Positions 52,620 through 60,913 are shown, counted from the stretch's first letter. The stretch is 64,000 nt of DNA from Hyalangium ruber (GCF_034259325.1 NZ_JAXIVS010000015.1:264144-328143), one strand, 5' to 3'. The notes: generated from the sequence alone by a model not told the origin. Numbers and translations are program-made.

Positions 52620-54063
52620 CGAGTCTTACCCACGGTCCGTTTCCTCCACGCCGCTCATCGAACCGGACGTGCAGATTTCCTGCATCCGGCTCTCGGACAG
52701 ATTTCACGCGACGCGTCTCAGCGCAGGAGCGCACGCACCTCCAGCACTCCGAGGCTCCGATGCACCTCGTTGTACTTGAAGCGTGACGTTGCTCGCGTCA
52801 CGTTGTGCCTCCTGCTCAGGAAGTTCCTCACCCGTTCTGTGACGTGCCAGTCCAGCACGTTGAACGCGTGCAACGGCGAGTCGTAGGCAAAGTAACTTGC
52901 CCACCCTCGCAGGAACTGGTTGAGCTCACCCGCTATCTCCTCCCAGCGCTCCGTTCTGCCGCGTCGGAGGATTCGGCTCACTTCGCCTCGGGCGTGCTCC
53001 ATCGCCTTCTTCGAGGGTCGGGCTCCCAGGTACTTCTGGCCGGTCTTCTTGTAGACCAGTGGCCCCAACTCATACCCCAGGAAGCGGAAATGCTCCTTCC
53101 GCGCATCACGAAGGCTCGTCTTCGTCTCGTTGAGCGTCAGCTTCATCCCACCGAGCCATTGCTTCACCTGTGCCAGCACCTCCGTGGCGCCCCTGCGGGC
53201 TACCACCACGAAGTCATCGGCGTAGTTGACGATCTTCGCTCCGCTCCTCTCCATCAGCTCACTCTTGGCAAACACCTTCAGCAACCGGTTGATGTAGATG
53301 TTCGCCAGCAGCGGTGAGATGCCCCCCCCCTGCGGTGTTCCCTGCTTCGAGCGTTTGCCTCCGCTGTACCTCGGGCGCCCCTGCTCGTCCCTCTCTTCCA
53401 CAGGCACCTTCAGCCACATCTTCACCAGATGCAGCACCGCCTTGTCCGCGACCCTCCTCGCCACGCTCTTCATCAGCTGCGCGTGGGGAATCGTGTCGAA
53501 GTACTTCGAGAGATCCGCATCCACTACCTGGGTCTGCCCTCGCTTCAGTTCCTGATGGACCTGCTTGACCGCATCGACTGCACTGCGTCCGAGTCGGTAC
53601 CCGTAAGCAGCCTCGCTCAAGGCGGCCTCGAGAATAGGCTCCAGGAGGAGCTTTGCCGCTGTCTGGACCACACGATCTCTGATCGTGGGGATACCCAGTG
53701 GCCGCTCGCCTCCTCCTGGCTTGGGTATCAGCACCCTTCGTACGGGCTGGGGCCGATACCCCTTCCTTTGCAACTCGCGCTGCAACTCCTGGAGCCAGCG
53801 TTCCTCACCGTGCGCCTCAATCTGTTCGAAGGTCTGTCCATCCACTCCTGCGGCGCCCTTCTTCTGCTTCGACTGCCTGAGCGCCTCCGTCAGGACATCC
53901 CACCGATGGATCTGGCTTGCTCGACCTCCTTTCGAGGCCTTCTTTCTCTGGGCTTCGAGTCCGAGGGTCACCCCTCATCCCCGCCAGATAGCTACCGAGG
54001 GGGTCGACTTCCTCCTCGGGCGGGACTTCCACCCGCTGGTCAGATGCACCTTTCACGGCGCAC
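52620..54063 (-). mobile_element. Group II intron with reverse transcriptase
   Basis: Minus-strand retroelement. The 5' end begins GTGCGCCGTG at 54063, matching the group II GUGYG consensus, and is followed by typical G-rich intron structure. Near the 3' end, a domain V-like hairpin (GAGCCGGATGC ... GCACGTCCGGTTC) lies at 52660-52692. The exact 3' junction, after domain VI, could not be set; 52620 is an estimate. The RT ORF is inside, in the loop region. It sits within the mobile-element zone flanked by the 36-bp repeats. Confidence 0.78.
52718..53971 (-). CDS. ltrA: Group II intron reverse transcriptase/maturase
   Basis: A 417-residue intron-encoded protein. The RT domain carries VRRVLIPKPGGGERPLGIPT, AAYGYRLGRSAVDAV, VVDADLSKYFDTIPHAQLMK, GTPQGGGISPLLANIYINRL and the catalytic YADDFVVVARRG. 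The maturase (X) domain follows (WEEIAGELNQFLRGWASYFA), and a short C-terminus has no HNH endonuclease. It assists splicing and reverse transcription of its own intron. It reads on the minus strand and is fully open, so the retroelement may still be active. The start at 53971 gives MTLGLEAQRKKASKGG; the region between it and the intron 5' end is intron RNA. Confidence 0.93.
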   Translation of the reverse strand: MTLGLEAQRKKASKGGRASQIHRWDVLTEALRQSKQKKGAAGVDGQTFEQIEAHGEERWLQELQRELQRKGYRPQPVRRVLIPKPGGGERPLGIPTIRDRVVQTAAKLLLEPILEAALSEAAYGYRLGRSAVDAVKQVHQELKRGQTQVVDADLSKYFDTIPHAQLMKSVARRVADKAVLHLVKMWLKVPVEERDEQGRPRYSGGKRSKQGTPQGGGISPLLANIYINRLLKVFAKSELMERSGAKIVNYADDFVVVARRGATEVLAQVKQWLGGMKLTLNETKTSLRDARKEHFRFLGYELGPLVYKKTGQKYLGARPSKKAMEHARGEVSRILRRGRTERWEEIAGELNQFLRGWASYFAYDSPLHAFNVLDWHVTERVRNFLSRRHNVTRATSRFKYNEVHRSLGVLEVRALLR

Positions 54064-54199
54064 GCACACTGGGGGCACATGCGGCCAAACAGAGGCAATC
54101 TGCTTGGACGCAAGCGGCCTGAGTTCCCCGGTCTCCCAGGGCACACGAGAACCCCGTGGGAGGCGGACAGGAGCGTGTGCCCTGGAAAGGTGTGGCAGG

Positions 54200-54413
54200 G
54201 AAGGAGCGGGTGGAGGAGCGCGGGTGGGCGTACCGGCGGAGGCAGCCGGAGGGGACGGTGCTGTACGAGGCGGTGAAGGACAACCTGGCCACGCTGCTGG
54301 CGGAGGCGAGCGAGGTGGGGCGCGGCCTGCCCCGGTACGTGGAGCGGGACGTAAGCCCGGTACCTGGAGTGCGGAGTGCTGGCGCACGGCTTCGCGCGGG
54401 TGCGCTGCGAGAG
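54200..54413 (+). pseudogene. IS91-family transposase, N-terminal remnant
   Basis: Fragment with [20 protein letters not shown], then GLPRYVERD, and after a frame change [16 protein letters not shown] (54370-54413). This order matches the N-terminal region of IS91-type Y2 transposases. The fragment is frameshifted and ends near 54413 where truncated host sequence begins. It is flanked by the group II intron on the left. Confidence 0.6.
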
Positions 54414-54724
54414 TTCTATGCTCGAACGAGACGCGCGAGTGCTTGTTGTCCTTGAATTGAGAGAGAAAGTTGCGCTCAAGCGTCCACACGGGCGGAGCAC
54501 CCGCCGCGGCATCCTCGGGCTTCTCCATCACGCCGATCTCGACCGTGTCCTGGTCCGGCGGCGGCTTGCGTCGTGCCTCGGCGCGATCGAGGGTCGTGAT
54601 GATGCACCCAGGGGTTGTCCGCGGGCTTCGCTCGGGCTGCCGCCGGAGGCGCGGCGACCGCGAGCTGCCAGGGAATGAGGAGAAGCGAGAGCACGGCCGC
54701 AGGAGTCTTCCAGAGCGTCGACAT
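54414..54724 (-). pseudogene. Truncated secreted protein gene fragment
   Basis: The minus strand starts with a signal-peptide-like MSTLWKTPAAVLSLLLIPWQ followed by an Ala-rich cleavage region, and after a frame change continues as DTVEIGVMEKPEDAAAGAPP and VWTLERNFLSQFKDNKHS. It then ends at the IS91 remnant. This looks like the 5' part of an exported host protein gene, cut off by transposon sequence and frameshifted. The product is unknown. Confidence 0.4.
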
Positions 54725-54852
54725 GCACCGCCGATGCTTCCGGATGTAGCCGAAAAGTGGGGACTCAAAGCGCTCCAGGAAAAGTCAGACATGCCCGGTA
54801 TGAATCTCCCGGCGCGGCACCATTGGGGCGCCGCCGAAAGGTGCATTCCAAA

Positions 54853-56364
54853 ATGCGGAAGTCATTGATCTTCATGGGGCTTTTCCTAGGCATGACGGGG
54901 GTCGGCTGCGCGGGTCTCGATGAGGCCGAAGCCCTGGACTCCTCCGTGTCGGCGGACACGACCTCCCAGGTCACCCGAGCCCTGATCACCAACGTCACCG
55001 GCACCAGCCAGGTGACCTTCGTCGCCATGTCGGGCAACGAGACGAAGCCGTACGATCAGTCGGCCACCTCGGTGGTGGCGTACACGCGGGACTCGACGAC
55101 CGGCGAGTTCACGGCCTACCCGGGCACGGGCTCTGCGGACGGCACCATCTCCGTGCCGAGCGTCCCCTCCGGGCGCATCTACCTGAAGCTGGGCTCGCGC
55201 TACCTGGTGAGCACCGGCCGCTCGTTCGATCTGGGCTCCATGGAGTGGGGCCGTGACGGGACCTTCGTCTCGCTGTCCACCCCCGTGACGGTGTCCGCCA
55301 CAGGCCTGTCTCCCTGGCAGTCAGAGGACTTCCTGGACATGTATTCGCTGAACCCGGGCGCGTTCGGCTACATCAACGGCAGCGCAACGGGGCTCCCCCA
55401 GGTGGGCGCCACGTCGCTCTCCGGGCTGACCTTCGATTACGCCAACATGCTCAACCCCGTGCTGCTCGACAGCAGCAAGGGGGACCTGCTCTCGCTGGCG
55501 CAGATGCGGCTGAAGACGAGCGCGAACGGGGTGACCTACCGCGCGATGCACAAGGTGCTCCTCGCGAGCGTGACGCAGGTGGAGGGCCAGCCCGTCTCCG
55601 TCAGCGGCACCTTCACCCAGCCCGCCTCGACAGGCACCTTCGCCGTGGACTGGCGGCGCTCGGCCTTCGAGGCGATGCGCACGCAGGTGAATCCGGACGC
55701 GGCCAGCACATATAGCGAGATCTGGATGTCCGCCCGGCCGGCCGCGCTGAGCTCGGCGCTCGCGTCCATCAGCGGGCCGCCGCTGCTCGTGAAGCTCAAT
55801 CCGGACTCGCAGCGCACCGACCTCGTCACGGGGGACATGGCGTACAACAACCCGCTCCCGGCGAGCTGGCAGAAGGTGGCGCTCGCCGCCGCGGGCTTCA
55901 CGAAGAGCTACGCGCTGGGGACCGCGACGCCCTACACCATGAGCGTGGACCTCCGCGTGGATCAGGAGGCGAGCGCGTTCGCCGCCGCCCCCGTCCAGCC
56001 GATCATCGGGCCGGTGCAGGCGCCCAAGGTGAACACGCGCGGCGCGTTCCAGAACCTCACGGGCGTGGGGACCAACGCCTCGCTGAGCTGGTCCAAGCCG
56101 CTGGTCGGCACGGCCACGAACTACGTGGTGAACATCTACCGGCTGGGCGTGAGCAATGGCCGCACCACGGCCACGCGCGTGACGTCGCTGCACACGGATC
56201 TCCAGAGCGTGTACCTGCCCCCGGGCGTGCTGCAGACGGGCCAGACGTACTTCGCGGAGATCCAGAGCTGGTACCAGCCCGGCTCGGACCTGGCGACGAG
56301 CCCGTACATGCGCTCGCTGCCTCGAGGCCGCGCTAGCGTGCTCACCGGCATGTTCAGCCCGTAG
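54853..56364 (+). CDS. Exported lipoprotein, fibronectin-III-like C-terminus
   Basis: A 503-residue lipoprotein: signal MRKSLIFMGLFLGMTGVGC with the lipobox ending in GVGC. The mature part is Thr/Ser-rich (ISVPSVPSGRIYLKLGSRYL) with beta-sandwich-like patterns. The C-terminal 100 residues (ASLSWSKPLVGTATNYVVNI, LPPGVLQTGQTYFAEIQSWY) resemble a fibronectin type III module. It is intact in a region of broken mobile elements and has the same high GC as the chromosome, so it is probably a host gene caught between insertions. The ATG at 54853 has AAAGG upstream. Function unknown, presumably surface exposed. Confidence 0.85.
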   Translation: MRKSLIFMGLFLGMTGVGCAGLDEAEALDSSVSADTTSQVTRALITNVTGTSQVTFVAMSGNETKPYDQSATSVVAYTRDSTTGEFTAYPGTGSADGTISVPSVPSGRIYLKLGSRYLVSTGRSFDLGSMEWGRDGTFVSLSTPVTVSATGLSPWQSEDFLDMYSLNPGAFGYINGSATGLPQVGATSLSGLTFDYANMLNPVLLDSSKGDLLSLAQMRLKTSANGVTYRAMHKVLLASVTQVEGQPVSVSGTFTQPASTGTFAVDWRRSAFEAMRTQVNPDAASTYSEIWMSARPAALSSALASISGPPLLVKLNPDSQRTDLVTGDMAYNNPLPASWQKVALAAAGFTKSYALGTATPYTMSVDLRVDQEASAFAAAPVQPIIGPVQAPKVNTRGAFQNLTGVGTNASLSWSKPLVGTATNYVVNIYRLGVSNGRTTATRVTSLHTDLQSVYLPPGVLQTGQTYFAEIQSWYQPGSDLATSPYMRSLPRGRASVLTGMFSP

Positions 56365-56409
56365 GCGCTGAAGTCCTCGGAAGGGAGCGGGGTCCGCTCC
56401 GCCCCTTCC

Positions 56410-56590
56410 TCACGATCCGCCCCGCTTCAGCGTGGCCTTGAGCGCGAAGCGATCGACCAAGCCCGGAGCCAGGAGCTTGAGGTAGAGGCCAATCCTGGCT
56501 CGGGCCGTCATCACCAACTCCCGGTCTCGGTGGTCGATGGCGCGGAGGATCTGCTCCGCGCAGGTGCGTGGATCCATCGCCGTACGTGAA
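56410..56590 (-). pseudogene. SDR oxidoreductase, C-terminal fragment truncated at its 5' side
   Basis: The minus-strand end reads DPRTCAEQILRAIDHRDREL, VMTARARIGLYLKLLAPGLV, DRFALKATLKRGGS-stop, which matches the C-terminal tail of SDR-type dehydrogenases (ECARxIlxAI ... GLxxkLxAPG). No start, cofactor or catalytic part is present upstream. The sequence beyond 56590 is IS91-type debris. So the 5' part was lost to an insertion or deletion. Confidence 0.65.
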
Positions 56591-56990
56591 GAGAGCACGA
56601 GGGGTGCGCGCGATTCTGAAGCACATGGGAGGGCGGCCTGGGCAGCAGTGTGCCCTATGGGGTGCTCGGCCCCCTACACCGGCCTGGCACACAGCTCGGG
56701 CTCCCTCAAGCAGGGGCGGAGCCGGGGCAGGAGGAGAGCCCCGCCTTTGCCGCGACGGTGGAGGAGCCGAGGAAGGAGCGCACACCCCGTTTGGACAGGG
56801 CCTGGCTGCTGCGCAGGAGGTTCGCTCTGGATGTGTTGGCGTGCTTGAGGTGTGGAGGCAGGCTTAAGGGTGTTGGCGGGCCGTGAAGGGAGCCGGAGGG
56901 GTGAGCGCGATTGTGGAGCACCTGGGGTTGCCCCCGTCGAGTGCGCACCTGGCCCCTGCGCGAGGGCCGCCCCAGAGCGCGGGGTGTTGA
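56591..56990 (+). pseudogene. IS91-family transposase, C-terminal remnant
   Basis: Frames contain RRRFALDVLACLRCGGRLK (56816-56872), the Cys-x2-Cys signature at the end of IS91 transposases, and then AIVEHLGLPPSS and HLAPARGPPQSA. A similar RGVRAILKHMG piece at 56598-56640 may be another overlapping copy. No long intact frame. Together with 54200-54413 it may represent the two ends of one element, or of two different copies. Confidence 0.6.
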
Positions 56991-57199
56991 AGCTCAAGCC
57001 GCCCCAGCCAGCCAAGAGAGCCAGGCCCCTGCCGCGCCCCTGCTGGGAAGGCGGCTGGGCTGGGCAGGCGTGTGTCTGCTGGAGATGAAAGGCTTCTGCG
57101 TCGGCTCGGCGTGCGGCTCATGGGCTCCCCGTCAGCGTCCCTCACCTCCCGCTCTGCTCCCGCCCGCTACGCCCAAGAGGGCTCCCGTCCTTCCTATGC

Positions 57200-57574
57200 T
57201 CGCGAACGGTGGATCTCCCCGCGTCGGCAGTGGAGGCACTCAAGGGACACCGCCACCTGTGCGGCGTTTACGTGTTCTGCCTGCCGGACGGTCGCCCGGT
57301 CACCGCTGGGGTGACCAAGCACCCGCTCCTGCGGGCGCTGCGTAGGGCAGGAGTCAGCCGCCCGGAGGGTTCCATCATCTGGCACGACCTACGGCACACC
57401 TATGGCAGCCACCTGGCGATGCGGGGCGTTGCTCTCAAGGTCATTCAGGAGTTGATGGGTCACGCCACCATCGCGATGACCATGAGGTATGCGCACCTGT
57501 CGCCCGAGGCGCGGGAGAGCGCGGTGCAGGAACTGGATCGGCCCAGCCCCCAGCCGCGCGCCGCTCTGGGCTAG
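57200..57574 (+). pseudogene. Tyrosine recombinase/integrase, C-terminal fragment
   Basis: About 125 residues of the catalytic domain remain: IIWHDLRHTYGSHLAMRG (H-x-x-R with the first catalytic Arg/His), MGHATIAMTMRYAHLSPE with the second His and the nucleophilic Tyr. The N-terminal half, including the SAM-like arm and the first catalytic Arg box, is missing; the start is unclear. The stop at 57574 is 80 bases before the right att-like repeat, the usual position of an integrase next to its attachment site. It cannot be functional. Confidence 0.75.
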
Positions 57575-57628
57575 AGACGCCAGAGGGGCACACTGAGGTC
57601 ACATGAAGAAAACGAGGACAAAGAAAAA

Positions 57629-57654
57629 CCCAGCAACCCGTTAAGATTGCTGGG
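57629..57654 (-). terminator. Rho-independent terminator at the tRNA/tmRNA-like 3' end
   Basis: On the minus strand CCCAGCAA pairs with TTGCTGGG (8 bp, 10-base loop) followed by TTTTTCTT. It directly follows the 36-bp T-arm-like repeat, as expected for the terminator of a stable RNA gene. The RNA gene itself is truncated. Confidence 0.7.
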
Positions 57655-57689
57655 CTTCTCGGGATGGAGGCGGCGGGAATCGAACCCGC
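57654..57689. repeat. Right copy of the 36-bp direct repeat (tRNA/tmRNA 3'-end-like)
   Basis: Identical to 52376-52411. On the minus strand it has a T-arm and CGCCTCC acceptor-like tail, then a terminator with T-run. No tRNA body is found in the bases upstream on that strand. This copy, with its terminator, is likely the original 3' end. Confidence 0.65.
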
Positions 57690-57759
57690 CGCGCGGAGCT
57701 TCTGACGAGAGCGCTCCGATTTGATCGAGCGCAGTTCCTGTAGGACTTCCAAGCAGCCC

Positions 57760-58085
57760 CTATGCTCCTTGCCTACCGCATGAAGCGCCCGCTGCCGGAC
57801 GGTACGACGCACCTGCTCTTCACTGGGCTGGAACTGTTACAGCGTGTGGCGTCCCTGGTGCCTCCGCCTCGGGCAAACCTCACGAGGTTCCACGGCGTCT
57901 TCGCCCCAGGCGCCAAACTGCGGCCATTTCTGGTCCCCAAGCAGGTGAGGAGGAAGCGAGAGCGAGGAAGGAGGCAGCGGCCAGAACGGAGCGGATGAAG
58001 CAGAGGACGCCGCGAGTGGACTTACGCCGAGTGGCTGAGGAGGACGTTCGGACGTTCGACTTCGACGTGTTGGCCTGCGTGAGGT
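57760..58085 (+). pseudogene. IS91-family transposase, second C-terminal remnant
   Basis: Contains YRMKRPLPDGTTHLLFTGLE, then ASLVPPPRANLTRFHGVFAP, a stretch typical of the C-terminal half of IS91-family transposases. After frameshifts, EWLRRTF and DFDVLACVR (58030-58085) follow, another copy of the terminal signature. The frame breaks twice. It lies between the right 36-bp repeat and the nuclease gene. Confidence 0.65.
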
Positions 58086-58198
58086 TCGATCCTCATGCGA
58101 GGAGCAAAGCCTTCCGGACGCGAACTCAGGGACACAAAATCGTCGTGGGTAGATCCGGTTGTAAAATCCGCAGGTTCGCCGGAACATGTGTGCTCCGC

Positions 58199-59323
58199 AT
58201 GGCCACAAAGACCGCCTCGAAAACGCGCGCCGCGAAGACCGTCGCCACCGAGGCGTCGGCGCTCGCCGTACCTCGTTCGAGACGGCTGACCGGCGACGAA
58301 GACACGCGCTTCGCCGAGGTCATCGCGCTCATCGAGGCCGCACGTGGCCGCGCCTACCAGGCGGTGAACGCCGAGTTGGTCTCCCTCTACTGGCAGCTCG
58401 GCGAGTACATCAGCCGGAAGATCGCGAGCGCTGAGTGGGGTGACGGCGTCGTCGAGGAACTCGCGGCGTCGCTCGCCCGGCGTTTCCCTGGGCTCCGTGG
58501 TTTCACGCGCCCGAACCTGTTCCGAATGCGCCAGTTTTACGAGGCGTACCGGTCGAACCGAAAAGTCTCAGCACTGCTGAGACAATTGCCGTGGACCCAC
58601 CATCTCCTCATCTTGGGGCAGGCCAAGCCAACGGAGGCCCGCGAGTTCTACATCCTCGCAGCTATCAAGGAACGTTGGTCGTCGCGCGAGTTGGAGCGCC
58701 AGCTCCGATCAGGTGCCGTGCTGCGCGACGCGCACGCCGCGAAGAAAGTCTCACCAGCGCTGAGACAAATTCCCGACGCCCTGAGCGAGCTGAAGAACGC
58801 CTACAACTTGGAGTTCCTCGCCCTTGCTGACGGCCACTCAGAAGCTGACCTCCACAGCTCCCTGCTCCAACATCTTGGGCGCTTCCTCACCGAGCTGGGT
58901 CGCGACTTTTGCTTCGTCGGCTCGAAGTACCCCGTGCAGGTCGGCAAGCAAGACTTCGAGATCGACCTCGTGTTCTTCCACCGCGGCCTGCAGTGCCTCG
59001 TCGCCTTCGAGCTGAAGGTCGACAAGTTCAAACCCGCCGACCTGGGGCAGCTCTCGTTCTACGTGGAGGCGCTCGACCGCGACGTGAAGAAACCTCACGA
59101 GCGCCCCTCGATAGGCGTGCTTCTCTGCGCGACGAAGGACGACGAGGTCGTCGAGTACGCGCTCGCGCGTACGACGTCGCCCACGCTCGTCGCGGAGTAC
59201 CAAACGTTCCTACCTCCGAAGGAGGTGCTCCGCGCGAAGCTCCACGAGCTGTATGCTCTGCTCTCCAAACCTGATGACCACCACGAATCGAGGACGCCAC
59301 GGATCAAAGGAGGTCGCGCGTGA
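58199..59323 (+). CDS. YhcG/DUF1016-family PDDEXK nuclease protein
   Basis: A 374-residue protein of the DUF1016/YhcG family. The N-terminal part (LIEAARGRAYQAVNAELVSL, YWQLGEYISRKIASAEWGDG) is the family's helical domain. The C-terminal PDDEXK nuclease fold shows DFEIDLVFFHRGL followed by VAFELKVDKFKPADLGQL, giving the D...ExK catalytic residues. Such proteins occur near restriction-modification and mobile elements and are thought to be nucleases. The ATG at 58199 is chosen; upstream is the IS91 debris. No R-M partner is seen. A basic 30-residue leader precedes the family start. Confidence 0.9.
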   Translation: MATKTASKTRAAKTVATEASALAVPRSRRLTGDEDTRFAEVIALIEAARGRAYQAVNAELVSLYWQLGEYISRKIASAEWGDGVVEELAASLARRFPGLRGFTRPNLFRMRQFYEAYRSNRKVSALLRQLPWTHHLLILGQAKPTEAREFYILAAIKERWSSRELERQLRSGAVLRDAHAAKKVSPALRQIPDALSELKNAYNLEFLALADGHSEADLHSSLLQHLGRFLTELGRDFCFVGSKYPVQVGKQDFEIDLVFFHRGLQCLVAFELKVDKFKPADLGQLSFYVEALDRDVKKPHERPSIGVLLCATKDDEVVEYALARTTSPTLVAEYQTFLPPKEVLRAKLHELYALLSKPDDHHESRTPRIKGGRA

Positions 59324-59642
59324 TGAGGACAATCGCCTTCGGCTTGAAGAACTTCGCGACGATTCCACCGTCCCTAAAGAGCGGGACGACGACGCTGAAA
59401 GAACTCTCCTTCAAGACCAAAGACCCGGATTTGGTCCCGAAAATGCGAGCGCAGCCCCTGTTCTCAGAGGGTGCCGCATTGAAAGCGGCGGGTTGATCTA
59501 CTTGGAAGCGGCGGCAATCGAATCCGCCTCTTCCTGAAGTCGCACCACCGGCTCGCGCAACGGCTGCGCGGCTCCGTTCGTGGCATGCTGTGTGCCATCC
59601 GTTCCCGCGAGCCGTCAACGACTCGAACGAGGAAGTCGACCC
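59324..59642. other. 319-base gap with a degenerate third att-like copy
   Basis: No gene is recognised. Bases 59504-59527 match 21 of 24 bases of the T-arm part of the 36-bp repeat (plus strand, same orientation). It may be the outer boundary of a second element carrying the nuclease gene. The rest holds no repeats or domains. Confidence 0.45.
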
Positions 59643-60452
59643 ATGCAAATGCCACCCATCATCTACGGAACCGCGTGGAAGAAAGAGCGCACGGAGACGC
59701 TCGTCACGCAGGCGCTGCGCGCGGGATTTGGTGGCATCGACACGGCCTGCCAGCCGAAGCACTACCACGAGCCCGGCGTGGGCGAGGCGCTCGCGTCCTG
59801 GCTGCGCGAGGGCATACGCCGCGAGGACGTCTACGTGCAGACCAAGTTCACGTCACTGCCCGGCCACGATCCTCAGCGGATTCCGTATGATCCGCAGGCA
59901 AGCCTGCCCGAGCAGGTGGCGCAATCATTCGCCACGTCGCTGCGCAATCTCCAGACGAATTACGTGGACGCGCTGGTCCTGCATTCGCCGCTTCCCCGTG
60001 AGGAGCAGACGATGCAGGTCTGGCGCGCAATGGAATCACTGGTGGACTCGGGCGGCGCGCACCGCATCGGCATCAGCAACTGTTACAACCTCGATGTTCT
60101 CGAGCGTCTGCATGGCGCGAGCCGCATCAAGCCGGCCATCGTGCAGAACCGCTTCTATGCGGAGACCGGGTACGACCGGGACATTCGCGAGTTCTGTACG
60201 CGTCACGCCATCGCGTACCAGAGCTTCTGGACGCTGACGGCCAATCCGCAGCTGCTCGCCAACGACACGGTGCGGCGGCTGTCGCTCGAGTACGGCCGGA
60301 CACCGGCTCAGATCCTGTTCCGTTACTTGACGCAGGTCGGCGTCACGCCGCTCACCGGGACCACGTCGAAAGCGCACATGCGCGAGGATCTCGCCATCTT
60401 CGAGCTCGAGTTGACCGCGAGCGAGCTTAGGGCGGTTTCGGCATTGCTATGA
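59643..60452 (+). CDS. Aldo/keto reductase family protein
   Basis: A 269-residue AKR. It shows the (beta/alpha)8 signatures: GIDTACQPKHYHEPGVGEAL (Asp and the following Tyr region), VYVQTKFTSLP with the catalytic Lys, and YVDALVLHSPL with the His. The C-terminal TPLTGTTSKAHMREDLAIF is the cofactor-binding end. It reduces aldehydes or ketones with NADPH; the substrate is unknown. The ATG at 59643 lies after GAGGA; a second ATG two codons later is possible. It converges on the HxlR gene. Confidence 0.92.
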   Translation: MQMPPIIYGTAWKKERTETLVTQALRAGFGGIDTACQPKHYHEPGVGEALASWLREGIRREDVYVQTKFTSLPGHDPQRIPYDPQASLPEQVAQSFATSLRNLQTNYVDALVLHSPLPREEQTMQVWRAMESLVDSGGAHRIGISNCYNLDVLERLHGASRIKPAIVQNRFYAETGYDRDIREFCTRHAIAYQSFWTLTANPQLLANDTVRRLSLEYGRTPAQILFRYLTQVGVTPLTGTTSKAHMREDLAIFELELTASELRAVSALL

Positions 60453-60568
60453 GGCGTGGCCGAGACCACGCATCTCCTCATCACGTACCGTTGTCGCATG
60501 AGCCCCGACCGAGCTGCTTGAGCAACCGGGCGCCCGTCGCAGCGGCGACTCCAGGTCGCGGCAGGGCA

Positions 60569-60913
60569 TCATCGCGCGTCGAATCGCTCGCGGTTGTCGC
60601 GAATCGCGGTGCGGTGGTCGATCGCCCACTGCGCCAGCTGCCGGACGGGCTCGGAGAGCGAGCGGCCGAGGTCGGTCAACGCGTAATCGACCTGCGGTGG
60701 CTTGGTCGCGTGGACGGTGCGGACGATCATGCCGTCGCGTTCGAGCGCCCTCAGGGTGCGCGCCAGCATCTGCTGCGAGATGCCCGCGACGCTGCGGCGC
60801 AGGTCGTTGAAGCGCCGCGGTTGCTCGAGGAGCGCAATGACGACCTGGATCGTCCACTTGTCGCCGACCTGTCCGAGGATCTCGCTGACGCCCGAGCAGC
60901 TGGTCATATCCAT
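60569..60913 (-). CDS. HxlR family transcriptional regulator
   Basis: A 114-residue regulator with the HxlR winged helix: SEILGQVGDKWTIQVVIALL, RRFNDLRRSVAGISQQMLAR and VDYALTDLGRSLSEPVRQLA. A conserved N-terminal Cys (MTSCSG) is present, a common sensor position in the family. The ATG at 60913 is used, a second Met is two codons later, and a longer frame begins at 60991. It is divergent from the alpha/beta hydrolase across 62 bases, which is presumably the shared operator region. Confidence 0.9.
   Translation of the reverse strand: MDMTSCSGVSEILGQVGDKWTIQVVIALLEQPRRFNDLRRSVAGISQQMLARTLRALERDGMIVRTVHATKPPQVDYALTDLGRSLSEPVRQLAQWAIDHRTAIRDNRERFDAR

Noticed and set aside
57690..58000. tmRNA body upstream of the right repeat
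   Set aside because: The bases read as an IS91 transposase fragment on the plus strand; no GGGGGCG-type 5' end or tag frame was recognised.
59304..59768. 154-codon minus frame crossing the aldo/keto reductase start
   Set aside because: Overlaps a well supported gene and has no domain.
60447..60857. 136-codon minus frame overlapping the HxlR gene
   Set aside because: Different frame from the HxlR helix-turn-helix; Arg/Pro-rich shadow.
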